Source of the DNA: CAYYIS01 sp964470965
Lineage (GTDB): Bacteria > JAAXHH01 > JABIQT01
DNA: 64,000 bases
Reading direction: 5' to 3'
NCBI GenBank assembly: GCA_964470965.1
Contig: CAYYIS010000029.1
Span: 1-64,000 of the forward strand
Below the pieces are notes generated by a model. The model searched no databases and was not told the origin of the DNA. It was given only the letters and a program-made list of their open reading frames with translations. Position numbers and translations under genes: made by a program. Below, piece after piece: positions 9,184 to 18,727 of the stretch (the first letter of the stretch is position 1; every line of letters starts with the position of its first letter).

Positions 9184-10155
9184 ATGGATGTAAAATCAAT
9201 CCTCGCCCCCATCAAGGAAGACTTGGTGGTGTTTGAAAATGATTTTAAGGCGATGTTTCAGTCAAACGTCGATATCATCGATCAGATTGCAGATCATCTG
9301 ATCCGAACAAAAGGCAAACGCCTGCGCCCGGCTCTCGTACTACTCGCAGCATCTACCCATGGCAAACCTAACGGAGATGCTATCCGTGTGGCTGCAATCG
9401 TAGAATTGATTCATACGGCCACACTCGTCCATGACGACGTAGTCGATGAGGCTGCCTTGCGTCGTGGGTCGCCTTCGTTGAATTCGATTTGGGACAATCA
9501 TGTTTCTGTATTGATGGGTGACTATTTACTCTCCCGGGCTGTGTGTTTAATCACCTTCTTAGAATCCCGTGAGATGATGCAGACCATCTCCAAATCTACG
9601 GAAAGATTAAGTAAAGGGGAGCTGCTTCAGGCGACACACGGTTTTGACCCGGACATTACAGAAGCCCAATACTACAGTATCATAAGCGAAAAAACAGCAT
9701 CATTAATCGCTTCCGGTTGCGAAGTGGGTGCCTATCTAACCAGCGGTTCACCGGAAATCGCCGCGGATTTCAGGCGTTACGGCGAGCATCTGGGCAAGGC
9801 ATTCCAGATTTCAGATGACCTGCTGGATTATGTCGGCGATGAGCAGACGATCGGTAAACCCATCGGCAATGACGTGCAGGCCGGTACCGTAACCTTGCCT
9901 CTGATTCGGGCTCTGGAGGAGGCATCTCCATCCGAGACTTCCAGTATCCAAAAGCTTCTCAACGGTGATTGGAACGAAGAGGCTTGGCCGACCATCGTAG
10001 ACTTTACACACAGACACGGCGGGATCGACTATGCCCGCAGCAAGGCACGGGATTTCGGGGCCGCAGCCAAAGCGGAATTGGTTGACATCAAGGATTCTCC
10101 GGCCAAACAGTCGCTTCTGGAAATGGTCGATTTCGCCATCGATCGCGAAATGTAG
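9184..10155 (+). CDS. Polyprenyl diphosphate synthase (IspB-like, long chain)
   Basis: Adds isopentenyl units to an allylic diphosphate to make an all-trans polyprenyl diphosphate, most likely the quinone side chain. 323 aa. Visible are KGKRLRPA (about 43-50), the first aspartate-rich motif HDDVVDEAALRRG (DD at 84-85, D88) and the second, SDDLLDYVGDE (DDLLD 211-215). The stretch IHTATLVHDD before the first motif has small side chains, as in octaprenyl synthase IspB. Exact chain length cannot be read. The start is set by GGGAG at 9174-9178, 5 nt before the ATG. The glycan cluster follows it, but the product is trans, so it is not expected to be the undecaprenyl carrier. Confidence 0.9.
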   Translation: MDVKSILAPIKEDLVVFENDFKAMFQSNVDIIDQIADHLIRTKGKRLRPALVLLAASTHGKPNGDAIRVAAIVELIHTATLVHDDVVDEAALRRGSPSLNSIWDNHVSVLMGDYLLSRAVCLITFLESREMMQTISKSTERLSKGELLQATHGFDPDITEAQYYSIISEKTASLIASGCEVGAYLTSGSPEIAADFRRYGEHLGKAFQISDDLLDYVGDEQTIGKPIGNDVQAGTVTLPLIRALEEASPSETSSIQKLLNGDWNEEAWPTIVDFTHRHGGIDYARSKARDFGAAAKAELVDIKDSPAKQSLLEMVDFAIDREM

Positions 10156-10224
10156 TTCGGTATTCATTTAGCCGGTCACCGTTTCTGTTGATGCTTGCAG
10201 GGTTCATTCTCCGGACGATCGCTT

Positions 10225-11094
10225 ATGTCCAAGCTTTCCGTCATCGTCATCACTTACAATGAAGAACCCGACATTGCCGCGTGCCTTGATAGCGTTTCCT
10301 GGGCAGATGAAATCGTGGTCGTCGATTGCGGCAGTACAGATGACACACTGTCCATTTGCCGAAACTATACGGACAAAATAATCCAAGTCAACCGACACGG
10401 CAGTGGGATACAGAAACAGCAGGCTCTCGATATCGCGACCTGTCCCTGGGTATTGAATCTGGATGCGGATGAGCGTATTTCAGAGGCCCTAAAAGAAGAG
10501 ATCCGCAATGCCATTAGTTCCGATTCAGGAATAAATGGCTATTACATTCATCGGGTCAGTCGGTTTCTTGGCGAAGAAATAAAATATTGCGGATGGCAGG
10601 ACGATAGACCGCTGCGATTGTTTAAACGCGATTGTACTAAAGTGACCGAAACGCAGGTACATGAGGGCTTCTTGGTAGATGGAACAATTGAATCTTTGAT
10701 CCATCCGATGATCCACGAAGCCTATAAGAGTCTGTACCAATACGTGGAGAAGTTGAACGAGTATACGTCTATTGAAGTCCAAAACCGGTTAAGGGCCCAT
10801 CCCAATCGTAAAATCGGGTGGGTACATGTGGCTCTGGCCCCACTGGGAATGTTCTGGAAATCATATATTGTCAGATCGGGGCACAGGGATGGTATGCGAG
10901 GGTTGCTGTTATGCATGCTTTCGTCGATGTCCCAGATGATAGGATATGCCAAGGTCTGGGAATACCAGATGCGTCACAGAACTGGTGACGGCCTTTTTCC
11001 GCCTATCCGAACAGAGGAAGTGCGTTCCAGGCAACCAGGATATAATCGCCTTCATAAGGGTGGCGATGATGAATTCCGGTGGGACGACGCCTGA
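10225..11094 (+). CDS. Glycosyltransferase family 2, WaaE/KdtX-like
   Basis: 289 aa cytosolic or membrane-associated GT-A glycosyltransferase. The N-terminal nucleotide-binding start is LSVIVITYNEE (4-14), then WADEIVVVDCGSTDDT, and the metal-binding motif LDADERIS with DADE at 80-83. The C-terminal half (YCGWQDDRPLRLFKR, then VHEGF) follows the WaaE/KdtX pattern of LPS inner-core beta-1,4-glucosyltransferases. The sugar and acceptor are inferred only by family. The gene is followed 11 nt later by the radical SAM gene. Two further homologues lie at 21.6 and 22.3 kb, the first of them broken. The start chosen is the ATG of MSKLSV, 10 codons inside the open frame. Confidence 0.85.
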   Translation: MSKLSVIVITYNEEPDIAACLDSVSWADEIVVVDCGSTDDTLSICRNYTDKIIQVNRHGSGIQKQQALDIATCPWVLNLDADERISEALKEEIRNAISSDSGINGYYIHRVSRFLGEEIKYCGWQDDRPLRLFKRDCTKVTETQVHEGFLVDGTIESLIHPMIHEAYKSLYQYVEKLNEYTSIEVQNRLRAHPNRKIGWVHVALAPLGMFWKSYIVRSGHRDGMRGLLLCMLSSMSQMIGYAKVWEYQMRHRTGDGLFPPIRTEEVRSRQPGYNRLHKGGDDEFRWDDA

Positions 11095-11105
11095 GGATAT
11101 ACATT

Positions 11106-12155
11106 ATGGGATTGAAAACACCTTTTTTTAGATCTATTTCGAAGAGTAAACCCCTGCAGCGCGCAGTGCGGCATGTGGTGGTCAATCGAAAACTGAAATT
11201 CCCAGAAGTGGTGAGTATAGAGTCCTCCAGCCACTGTAACGCGGACTGTATCATGTGTCCCCGTGAACTCCTGACCCGTTCTAAAGGCAACATGTCGATG
11301 GACCTGTACCATAAGGTCATCGATGAATGCGCAGATTACAATAGACAGCTGAGATTGATTCAGCCGTTCATGTTCGGCGAACCATTCATCAACAAGCGCC
11401 TTGTTGAGATGATACAGTATACGAAGTCGAAGATCCCCACGGTACCGGTTAATGTCAGTACGAATGGGTCGCTCATCAGTCCTTCGAAGGCGCAGGAAAT
11501 CATTGACTCCGGTCTGGACAAGATCAACATCGACATCGATGGGGCCACAAAAGAAACATTTGAAGACGTGCGGCTCGGTCTTGATTATGAACAAGTCGCT
11601 TCCAACGCCCGCTACCTGATGGATCTGAAGCGGAAAACGGGAAGCACTGTCCCTGAAATCACGGTAACCATTATAAATATGGATCGGACAGCCGATGAAA
11701 TAGAGACCTTCAAGGAACAATGGGGAGGGGCTGCGGATCATGTGGTAGTGCAAAGTTATACCACTTGGACCGGTAGCGTGGAAGATCGAAATACTGGTGA
11801 GATGGCAGACTCATCGTCAGCCGGAGGATTCACGTTTCCCTGCAAGCATCCCTGGGAAGAATTTGTAATAGCACACGACGGCAAGGTATCGGTTTGCTGC
11901 CTCGATTTCGATTTCAAAGTGGTCGTCGGAGATGTGAACAACGAATCGATCCGTGATATATGGAACGGCAAGGCACTCGATGAAATCCGTAACAAGATGA
12001 TTGACGATAAATACCACGAGTTGGATATATGCAGCCAATGTAACAACTATATTTTTCAGTCCGAATGTTCCTGGCATTATCTCTGGAAAGACGGGAAGAA
12101 GGTCTCTGAATCAGCAGATCTTGAGAACACCGAGTCAGTCGCCGCTTCATTCTGA
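11106..12155 (+). CDS. Radical SAM/SPASM domain protein
   Basis: 349 aa. The radical-SAM [4Fe-4S] motif is C44-NAD-C48-IM-C51 (CX3CX2C). The TIM-barrel segments continue as VNVSTNGSLI and INIDIDGATKETF. The C-terminus carries a SPASM-type set of cysteines: CCLDFDF, then CSQCNNY and ESECSWHY-like positions, which would bind auxiliary clusters. Such proteins modify peptides or small molecules; several occur in surface-glycan loci with unknown substrate. It is translationally close to the GT2 (GAGGA at 11093-11097, 8 nt before this ATG) and to the GT4 20 nt after it, so it is probably one operon. I found no small precursor peptide beside it, which argues against a peptide-maturase role. Confidence 0.87.
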   Translation: MGLKTPFFRSISKSKPLQRAVRHVVVNRKLKFPEVVSIESSSHCNADCIMCPRELLTRSKGNMSMDLYHKVIDECADYNRQLRLIQPFMFGEPFINKRLVEMIQYTKSKIPTVPVNVSTNGSLISPSKAQEIIDSGLDKINIDIDGATKETFEDVRLGLDYEQVASNARYLMDLKRKTGSTVPEITVTIINMDRTADEIETFKEQWGGAADHVVVQSYTTWTGSVEDRNTGEMADSSSAGGFTFPCKHPWEEFVIAHDGKVSVCCLDFDFKVVVGDVNNESIRDIWNGKALDEIRNKMIDDKYHELDICSQCNNYIFQSECSWHYLWKDGKKVSESADLENTESVAASF

Positions 12156-12175
12156 ACCGCTCAAGAGATTGTTCG

Positions 12176-13309
12176 ATGTCACCTCTACGAATCCTGCAGG
12201 TGTGCTCCTCCCTGGCCTGGGGTGGCACCGAAATGCACGTGCCGATCGTAGCCTCGAAACTGCAGGAACGAGGCCACCGTGTGCTCGCTGTCTGCCATCC
12301 GGATGGATTCATTTGCAAGGACACTCAAAAACGGAATATCCCCACTGTTACCCTTAAGCTGGGTGCGTATGTTAATCCGCTTGAAACTGCCCGGTTGATC
12401 CGGCTGCTCCGTCGCGAGCAACCGGATATTTTACACCTACATCTCTCAAGGGACCTGTGGCAGGTCGTTCCCGCAGTCAAATGGACTGGGGCTGGCAAGG
12501 TGGTGCTCACCAAACATGTGGGTTCCTATATTGATAAGCATGATCCCCTGCATCGCTGGTTGTATCAACGGGTCGACAAGGTTATAACCGTCTCCGATAC
12601 GCTACGCAGGAACGTCATTGATACCTGCCCCATCACTTCTGACCGCGTCACCACCATCCACCATGCGTTAGACCTTAAAAAGTACCGACCGGAAGCGTAT
12701 GATCCCGGTCCGGTCCGGCAGGAAATCGGTGTGTCGGAATCGGATCTTGTTGTCGGATCCGTCGGGCGCATCTCACCTGGAAAGGGATACGAAACTTTCC
12801 TTAAAATGGCCAAAAGGATTGTGCAGACGGAAGGATTTGAACAGTCCAAATTTATGATTGTCGGCTCGGCCAGTTTCGGTGAGGAAGCTTATTTTGACTC
12901 TGTCGTTAACTTCTCAAAAACATTGGGTCTGGAACCGAATGTGATCTTTACGGGTTACCGTCAGGACATTCCGGACTTGCTTCGTGCCATGGATGTATTT
13001 ATTTTTCCGTCACAGGCAGAGGGGTTGGGGGCCACCCTTATCGAAGCCATGGCGATGGGCGTCCCCTGTGTGTCCACGAACTCCGACGGTACGAGGGATA
13101 TCATAGAAAACCAGGTGTCCGGTTTCACAGTGGCCCCTGATAATGACCAGGCCATGGCGGATGCGACTATGGAATTACTTCAGAATGAAGGTGCCCGGTC
13201 TCGAATCGCCTCGGCAGGCCGGATGAGGGTTCGCGAAAAATTCGATCTGGAAGTGATGATGGATAAAATCGATCAGGTTTACGAAGAAAGTCGCAAGCGT
13301 AATGGTTGA
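12176..13309 (+). CDS. Glycosyltransferase family 4 (GT-B fold)
   Basis: 377 aa. The N-terminal Rossmann domain begins LRILQVCSSLAWGGTEMHV, with the acceptor-side GG loop. The C-terminal domain has VGSVGRISPGKGYETFLKMA (donor phosphate-binding) and the E-x7-E-like motif PSQAEGLGATLIEAMAMGVP. These mark a retaining GT4 enzyme that uses a nucleotide sugar. The role is envelope glycan or LPS core assembly, inferred from the neighbours. It overlaps the DUF4037 gene by 8 bp, which suggests translational coupling. Only a weak ribosome site (AGAG) is present. Confidence 0.88.
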   Translation: MSPLRILQVCSSLAWGGTEMHVPIVASKLQERGHRVLAVCHPDGFICKDTQKRNIPTVTLKLGAYVNPLETARLIRLLRREQPDILHLHLSRDLWQVVPAVKWTGAGKVVLTKHVGSYIDKHDPLHRWLYQRVDKVITVSDTLRRNVIDTCPITSDRVTTIHHALDLKKYRPEAYDPGPVRQEIGVSESDLVVGSVGRISPGKGYETFLKMAKRIVQTEGFEQSKFMIVGSASFGEEAYFDSVVNFSKTLGLEPNVIFTGYRQDIPDLLRAMDVFIFPSQAEGLGATLIEAMAMGVPCVSTNSDGTRDIIENQVSGFTVAPDNDQAMADATMELLQNEGARSRIASAGRMRVREKFDLEVMMDKIDQVYEESRKRNG

Positions 13310-14408
13310 AGAAGGGCCCCCAAACCCTCCCTTCATTAAAGGGTTGAAACTGGCATTCCTGTTTTACCGGGAGGCGATAAAACCCTTACTCGATCAACAT
13401 TTCCCAGACCTTGCTCATTCGGCCGGCAGGTTGGATCAAGGGTCGGAGGTCCTGGGATTCGATACGCCCCGATCTACGGACCATCACTGGGGACCTCGTG
13501 TCCAGTTGTTTTTATCCCATCAGGATTTTAATACGTACCATGATGATGTTGATGAAATGCTGCGGCAGGAGTTGCCGTATGAGATTCATGGGTACCCGAC
13601 TCATTTCTCGCCACAAGATATCGACGGCGGCTGTATGATGCCGGTATCGGACGGACCGGTAAATCATGCGGTGATGCTTCAGACAGTGGAGTCGTTTTTC
13701 CAGTCCTACGTCAATATATCGCCCGACCAGGAGATTCGGGTCATCGATTGGTTGACGATGCCGGAGCAATGTCTGAGCACGATCTCTTCCGGCACCGTAT
13801 TTTATGATGGGTTGGGGACGGTAGAGGCGGTTCGAGCACGTCTCAGGTATTATCCGTGGGAACTCTGGCTGTACCTTCTGGCATCGCAATGGCGCCGAAT
13901 ATCCCAGGAAGAGGCGTTTGTAGGCCGGACAGCGCATGTAGCGGATGAGATCGGCTCGCGCATCATTGCTGCCCGCCTTGTCAGAGATATCATGAAACTA
14001 TGTTTTCTTATGGAACGGACCTATGCACCTTACATCAAGTGGTTCGGAACGAGTTTCAAGCAATTGCCATGCGCACCGGAGGTGGAACCCGTGTTACGTC
14101 GTATCACATCCGCCGAATCCTATTACGTACGAGAGGCGGCTTTGTCCGAGGCCTATACCATCGTAGCAAGAATGCACAATGCACTTCAGATCACAGGCCC
14201 TATGCAAGAAGAGGTGTCCAAATTCCATGATCGTCCTTATGTAGTAATTCAAGCGGATGAATTCAGCGAAGCCATCAGAGACTGTATTACGTCAGATGAG
14301 GTCAAGGCATTGCCACCTCATATCGGAGCCATCGACCAGTTGATCGACTCGACTGATCTCCTGACAAATATAAATCATTGCAAGCATATCGAGTCTCTGT
14401 ATGGATGA
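13302..14408 (+). CDS. DUF4037 domain protein
   Basis: 368 aa, cytosolic, no signal or membrane segment. The N-terminal part resembles a nucleotidyltransferase-like start: ahead of it are EVLGFDTPRSTDHHWGPR and VQLFLSHQD. The DUF4037 core is plain at about residues 185-270: YPWELWLYLLASQWRRISQEEAF, GRTAHVADEIGSR, IIAARLVRDIMKL and FLMERTYAPYIKWFGTSF (each a separate segment). The biochemical function of this domain is unknown; family members are usually stand-alone genes. Here the start codon overlaps the preceding GT4 by 8 bp and an MsbA-like exporter follows after 52 bp, so it is very likely part of the glycan operon. A substrate-modifying or nucleotide-transfer role is only a guess. Confidence 0.8.
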   Translation: MVEEGPPNPPFIKGLKLAFLFYREAIKPLLDQHFPDLAHSAGRLDQGSEVLGFDTPRSTDHHWGPRVQLFLSHQDFNTYHDDVDEMLRQELPYEIHGYPTHFSPQDIDGGCMMPVSDGPVNHAVMLQTVESFFQSYVNISPDQEIRVIDWLTMPEQCLSTISSGTVFYDGLGTVEAVRARLRYYPWELWLYLLASQWRRISQEEAFVGRTAHVADEIGSRIIAARLVRDIMKLCFLMERTYAPYIKWFGTSFKQLPCAPEVEPVLRRITSAESYYVREAALSEAYTIVARMHNALQITGPMQEEVSKFHDRPYVVIQADEFSEAIRDCITSDEVKALPPHIGAIDQLIDSTDLLTNINHCKHIESLYG

Positions 14409-14460
14409 ATTTGAACTATGCGTCCGTGATTAATTTTATGAATAATAACAATCATATACC

Positions 14461-16338
14461 ATGACTCTCTATCTGCGCGTTATTTCTTACGCAAAACCCT
14501 ACTGGCATTTTATGGCCGGCGCCATCGTGTGTATGATGGTGTTCGCCATTATGAGCAGTATCACTGTATGGATCGCGCTGCCACTGCTGCAGACGCTGTT
14601 CGGCAGGGAGGCTGCCGAATCCGCAGATTTTCAACCGAACGCTCCTGTTGACCGCATCGAGGAGACTACCGGTCTCCTCGGTATTCGTGAGATGTTGAAA
14701 GAAGAGACCAACGCCATTATCGTGGGAGACTCGAAGACGGAGACTTTGCAACGACTCTGTGTAATAATATTTCTGGTACTATTTCTGAAAAACATCAGCA
14801 GCTATTTCCAGGCGTATTTTATGGCATATGCCGAGAATGGGGTGATCCGGGATCTTAGAAATGCACTATATACCCATCTTCATCGGCTATCGTTGTCCTA
14901 TTTTCACCGTGAGCGAACAGGTGAGCTCATATCCAGGGTCACCTATGATGTGATGCAAATAAACGGTGCGGTGTCTGCTGCGTTCGGGACGCTCATTAAA
15001 GAGCCATTACTCGTAATCGTACACCTTGCCATCATTATTATCCTCAGCTGGCAACTCACCGTCGCAACATTTATCCTCCTTCCTTTCAGTCTCCTGGTTA
15101 TCGCAACGGTCGGCAGACGCCTTAGACGAAGCAGTACCCTCTCTCAGGAATCCATGGCCGACCTGACTTCAACTCTTCAGGAGACGGTGGCCGGCATTCG
15201 TGTGGTGAAGGCTTTCGGGATGGAGGCTTTCGAGACCGGTAAATTTGTCTCACAGACAGGGCATTACTTTCAAACTCTACTGCGCATGACCAGAATCAGA
15301 AATCTTGCCAGTCCTATAACTGAAATCCTCGGCGGTATTGTGGGGCTGGCTATACTCTGGTACGGCGGTACGCGTGTCATATCGGGCAGTCTTCTGGCGC
15401 CGGAAGATTTCCTGACGTTCTTGCTGGCTATGTTCTCAATGTTGAAACCCTTGAAAGAACTTGGCCAGGTCAACAACCGCATCCAGGAGGGGATGGCTGC
15501 TGCTGAGCGGGTGTTCTCGATCCTTGATACTTTGCCTGGTATCAAGGACAGCGTCGATTCGAAGCCCGTCACGGGCGTTTTCAAGCGGATTCATTTCGAC
15601 AAGGTCGGTTTCCGGTATGACCAGGGAGATCAGGTCCTGCACGATATCAACCTGGAAGTTAAGGCCGGCGAAATCCTCGCTGTTGTAGGTCCGAGCGGCG
15701 GAGGGAAATCCACCCTGGTTGATCTGGCCGCCCGATTCTACGATCCCATAGAAGGTGTCATTACAATAGACGGCAACGATCTCCGAAACATAACGCTTGA
15801 TTCCTTGCGCGGCCAGATGGGTATCGTCACACAGGAGGTCATCCTGTTTAACGATACAGTTATTAACAACATAGCTTACGGCATGGGTAATACACCAATG
15901 GCACGTGTGGAAGCAGCGGCCGTGGCCGCCAATGCAGACGTTTTCATTCGCCAGCTGCCCGATGGATACAACACGGTTATTGGTGAACGAGGTGTTCGTT
16001 TGTCCGGCGGACAGCGGCAAAGGATAGCCATCGCCCGGGCCATAATGAAGGATCCTAACATATTGATTTTTGATGAAGCCACATCTTCCCTGGATACGGA
16101 ATCCGAGCTGCTCGTGCAGGAAGCCATAGACCGCCTGATGCGGGGACGCACAGCCTTTGTAATTGCCCACCGATTGTCCACCATACAGAATGCGGACCGA
16201 GTAATAGTGATCGATGAAGGGCGTATCGTACAATCGGGCACACATACGACCCTGATTCACGAAGAAGGCCTGTATCGAAAACTACATGACCTTCAGTTTC
16301 AGGATGAGTCTGTCCATGTGAAATCCGAGGACTCGTGA
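14461..16338 (+). CDS. MsbA-like ABC exporter (permease-ATPase fusion)
   Basis: 625 aa half-transporter expected to work as a homodimer in the inner membrane. The transmembrane domain spans about residues 15-340. It has an unusual soluble insertion around 40-90 (from GREAAESADFQPN to KTETLQ) between the first two helices. The ATPase domain has Walker A GPSGGGKST (about 409-417), the signature LSGGQRQR (about 514-521), Walker B ILIFDEATSSLD (about 533-544) and the H-loop AHRLST. The context of heptosyltransferase and WaaE-like genes supports a lipid A-core flippase role over a drug exporter. No clear ribosome site precedes the ATG. Confidence 0.85.
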   Translation: MTLYLRVISYAKPYWHFMAGAIVCMMVFAIMSSITVWIALPLLQTLFGREAAESADFQPNAPVDRIEETTGLLGIREMLKEETNAIIVGDSKTETLQRLCVIIFLVLFLKNISSYFQAYFMAYAENGVIRDLRNALYTHLHRLSLSYFHRERTGELISRVTYDVMQINGAVSAAFGTLIKEPLLVIVHLAIIIILSWQLTVATFILLPFSLLVIATVGRRLRRSSTLSQESMADLTSTLQETVAGIRVVKAFGMEAFETGKFVSQTGHYFQTLLRMTRIRNLASPITEILGGIVGLAILWYGGTRVISGSLLAPEDFLTFLLAMFSMLKPLKELGQVNNRIQEGMAAAERVFSILDTLPGIKDSVDSKPVTGVFKRIHFDKVGFRYDQGDQVLHDINLEVKAGEILAVVGPSGGGKSTLVDLAARFYDPIEGVITIDGNDLRNITLDSLRGQMGIVTQEVILFNDTVINNIAYGMGNTPMARVEAAAVAANADVFIRQLPDGYNTVIGERGVRLSGGQRQRIAIARAIMKDPNILIFDEATSSLDTESELLVQEAIDRLMRGRTAFVIAHRLSTIQNADRVIVIDEGRIVQSGTHTTLIHEEGLYRKLHDLQFQDESVHVKSEDS

Positions 16339-16341
16339 CTT

Positions 16342-17458
16342 ATGTGGTATAACCTTGAAAAGAAGGTTAAAACTTGGGCGGTTCGACAGCTCGATAGGCG
16401 CCTACCACGCACGATTCATACACCGGAGGAGATTGAATGGTCATCCGTAAAGCGGATACTGGTCATCAGGCAACACGACCAGTTCGGGGATTTTTTACTC
16501 ACGACACCCGCCATCCGTGCGTTGAGGAACAGATTTCCATCGGCCTATATGGCACTGGTCGTCCGGCCTTATTTATCACCCGCAGAATAATCCCGATGTG
16601 GATGATGTTTTCATGTTCCAGGAATCCGGATGGGGATGGCGGCCTTTACAAAGTATTAATCTGTTCAAAAAGGTTCGAAACAACTTCGATCTCGCGGTTG
16701 TGTTCAATACCGTTTCCCATTCCCTGTCGAGCGATCTGATCGCCCGTATCTCCCAGGCGCCGCTGGTACTCGGTCCTGCCGAACCTACGTTCGACCATTG
16801 CGACGGAAATCCTTTCTATACACTCGTTGCACCGGTTGATGTCAAACCGAAACATCAGTTACAGCGCAATTTGGATGTGGTACGATACATCGGTGCGGAT
16901 ACTCAAGATGAATCCTACGGCTTTGCACTGACAGATGATGAGCGTATCTCCGGTTTTCGGATAAAAAGTGACTTGGTCCCTGGACCGGGCGTTAAAACAG
17001 TGGCGGTCCATTTCGGGACCAAAGACCTTAACAAAAGGTATCCGATCCCCCGGTTAGCCGCGCTCTGCAATCGCATTAGCCAAAGCGATAATCAGGTCCG
17101 GCTGATTATCATAAGGGCGCCGGGTGAAACAGCCGCTTTTAAGGAACTCGTATCTCGCCTGGAATCAATCCCGTCGGTTGCCCCTGAAATGAAGTTGCGC
17201 GAGGTCGCGGCGTTGTTGAATGCTGTTGATCTACTCGTATGCAACGATACAGGGATTTTGCACCTCGCCTCAGGTGTTAAAACACCTACCGTCTCATTCC
17301 ATGCAATCAGTGATCCCGCCATGTGGAAACCTCCCGGGTCTCGGCATAGGGCTCTGCATGCCGAGAATGGTGATATCTCTACGGTTCCGGTGGATCTGGC
17401 CCTTGGTAAAGTTATGGAATCCCTGAATTTATCCATTGGATCATCATGCGCATCCTGA
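16342..17458 (+). pseudogene. Heptosyltransferase-family (GT9) gene interrupted by a frameshift
   Basis: The 5' part (16342-16590) encodes a GT9 N-terminus: KRILVIRQHDQFGDFLLTTP and then VVRPYLSPAE before a stop. The rest of the family sequence continues without gap in the +1 frame from about 16586 (NNPDVDDVFMFQESG) to 17458. It includes the GT9 donor motif region VAVHFGTKD and CNDTGILHLASGV. The pattern fits one inserted base near 16585, or loss of two. Without it the protein would be about 371 aa. No slippery heptamer is visible at the junction, so programmed frameshifting is unlikely. It could be a true mutation or an assembly/sequencing error. The downstream GT1 gene overlaps its end by 13 bp, so the operon layout is intact. 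Confidence 0.82.
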
Positions 17459-18684
17459 TACACAGTTTTGGCAGCTATGGGGACATGTATCCATTTGTGG
17501 GGCTGGGCAAAGAATTGAAGGACCGTGGACACGAGGTTCTTTTTTACGCCAACGGCCGCTTTGAACCCATCATCAAAGCGATGGGACTCGGCTTCGTTGA
17601 GATCGGTCACGCCGAGGAATATGAAAGATTTATTGAGAATCCCGAAATTTGGTCTGAGCACCGCGGGTTGGAGCATCTCCTCCGCGGACTTTTAAATTTC
17701 CTCCCTCAAATTTACCACGATACTGTTCCGTATATAAAACCGGGCCAGACTTTGATAATCGGATCCACGCTGGCCATGTCTGCCCGTTTGATTCAGGATT
17801 CACATCAAATACCGGGTGTAACGGTTCATCTGGCACCATCCATCTTCCGTACCTTACACCGTGTACCCAGTATGCCCGGTATTTTCTTGCCGGAGTGGTT
17901 ACCGGTGTCCTTAAAACAGGCGTTCTTCTGGTTTGCCGACAAATACCTTATGGATCCTCTCGTCGCGGACGGCATCAATGCGCTTCGGGCCAAATTGAAT
18001 TTGCCACCTGTGAGCAGAATTTTTCGAGAATGGATTCACTCCCCCGACCTTGTAATCGGTATGTTTCCTGACTGGTTCGGAGAACCTCAGCCTGATTGGC
18101 CTGAACAGGTACATTGCACGGGATTTCCTTTGTTTGATGACACCGAAAACGGTTTGGATGAAACTTTATTGTCATTTCTGGCATCGGGTGATCCGCCGAT
18201 CGTGTTTACAGCTGGCACTGCTATGAAATATGGCGACGACTTCTTTGAAACATCCGTGGATGCTTGCAGGTTGTTGGGGCAACGCGGTATACTTGCTACT
18301 AAATATCCCGAACAGTTACCCGACCGGCTGCCGGACGGTGTCATTCATATAAATTATGCACCTTTTTCTTCTCTCTTGAAACACACGGCTGCCCTGGTGC
18401 ATCATGGTGGTATCGGCACCTCAAGTCAGGCCCTCAGGGCTGCGGTTCCTCAGCTTATCAGGCCCTGCGCATACGATCAATTCGACAACGCGCGAAGACT
18501 GGTGGACCTGGGCGTGGCGGAGATGGTCACCAGGAAGCGATATGGTGTCCGCTCCACCCTTGAGAAATTGGAGTATTTACTGGAAGAGCCTACCGTAAAA
18601 CAGAGGTGCACGGCGGTCAGCGAACGCTTTTCCGAGGTAGATGCTATCAGGGAAAGTTGTGACCATATTGAAAACATTTTCTAA
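17446..18684 (+). CDS. Glycosyltransferase family 1/28-type (UGT-like)
   Basis: 412 aa GT-B enzyme of the UDP-glucuronosyltransferase/RhlB-like group. It starts with MRILIHSFGSYGDMYPFVGL, the typical G-x-GD-x-P acceptor loop. The C-terminal donor site is VHHGGIGTSSQALRAAVP followed by PCAYDQFDNARRL, matching the HxGGxGT...Q/DQ signature of the family. It would use a nucleotide sugar on a lipid or glycan acceptor; neither can be named. The start lies inside the preceding broken GT9 reading frame (13-bp overlap), implying translational coupling. A degraded upstream gene could therefore reduce its expression. Confidence 0.87.
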   Translation: MRILIHSFGSYGDMYPFVGLGKELKDRGHEVLFYANGRFEPIIKAMGLGFVEIGHAEEYERFIENPEIWSEHRGLEHLLRGLLNFLPQIYHDTVPYIKPGQTLIIGSTLAMSARLIQDSHQIPGVTVHLAPSIFRTLHRVPSMPGIFLPEWLPVSLKQAFFWFADKYLMDPLVADGINALRAKLNLPPVSRIFREWIHSPDLVIGMFPDWFGEPQPDWPEQVHCTGFPLFDDTENGLDETLLSFLASGDPPIVFTAGTAMKYGDDFFETSVDACRLLGQRGILATKYPEQLPDRLPDGVIHINYAPFSSLLKHTAALVHHGGIGTSSQALRAAVPQLIRPCAYDQFDNARRLVDLGVAEMVTRKRYGVRSTLEKLEYLLEEPTVKQRCTAVSERFSEVDAIRESCDHIENIF

Positions 18685-18727
18685 TGCAACCGGGGACTGT
18701 TTACCTTTGAGAGCAGGCTCATTCCGC

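Noticed and set aside
8689..9236. Small genes in the gap before the polyprenyl synthase
   Set aside because: No ribosome site, no domain, and the second one runs through the promoter and into the synthase gene in another frame.
11106..12155. A ribosomally made peptide system around the radical SAM gene
   Set aside because: No small precursor ORF, no transporter with peptidase domain and no RRE-like protein is next to it; the neighbours are glycosyltransferases.
16570..16600. Programmed ribosomal frameshift in the GT9 gene
   Set aside because: No slippery heptamer and no adjacent stimulatory hairpin are visible, and the GT9 family is not known for frameshifting. Mutation or sequence error is simpler.
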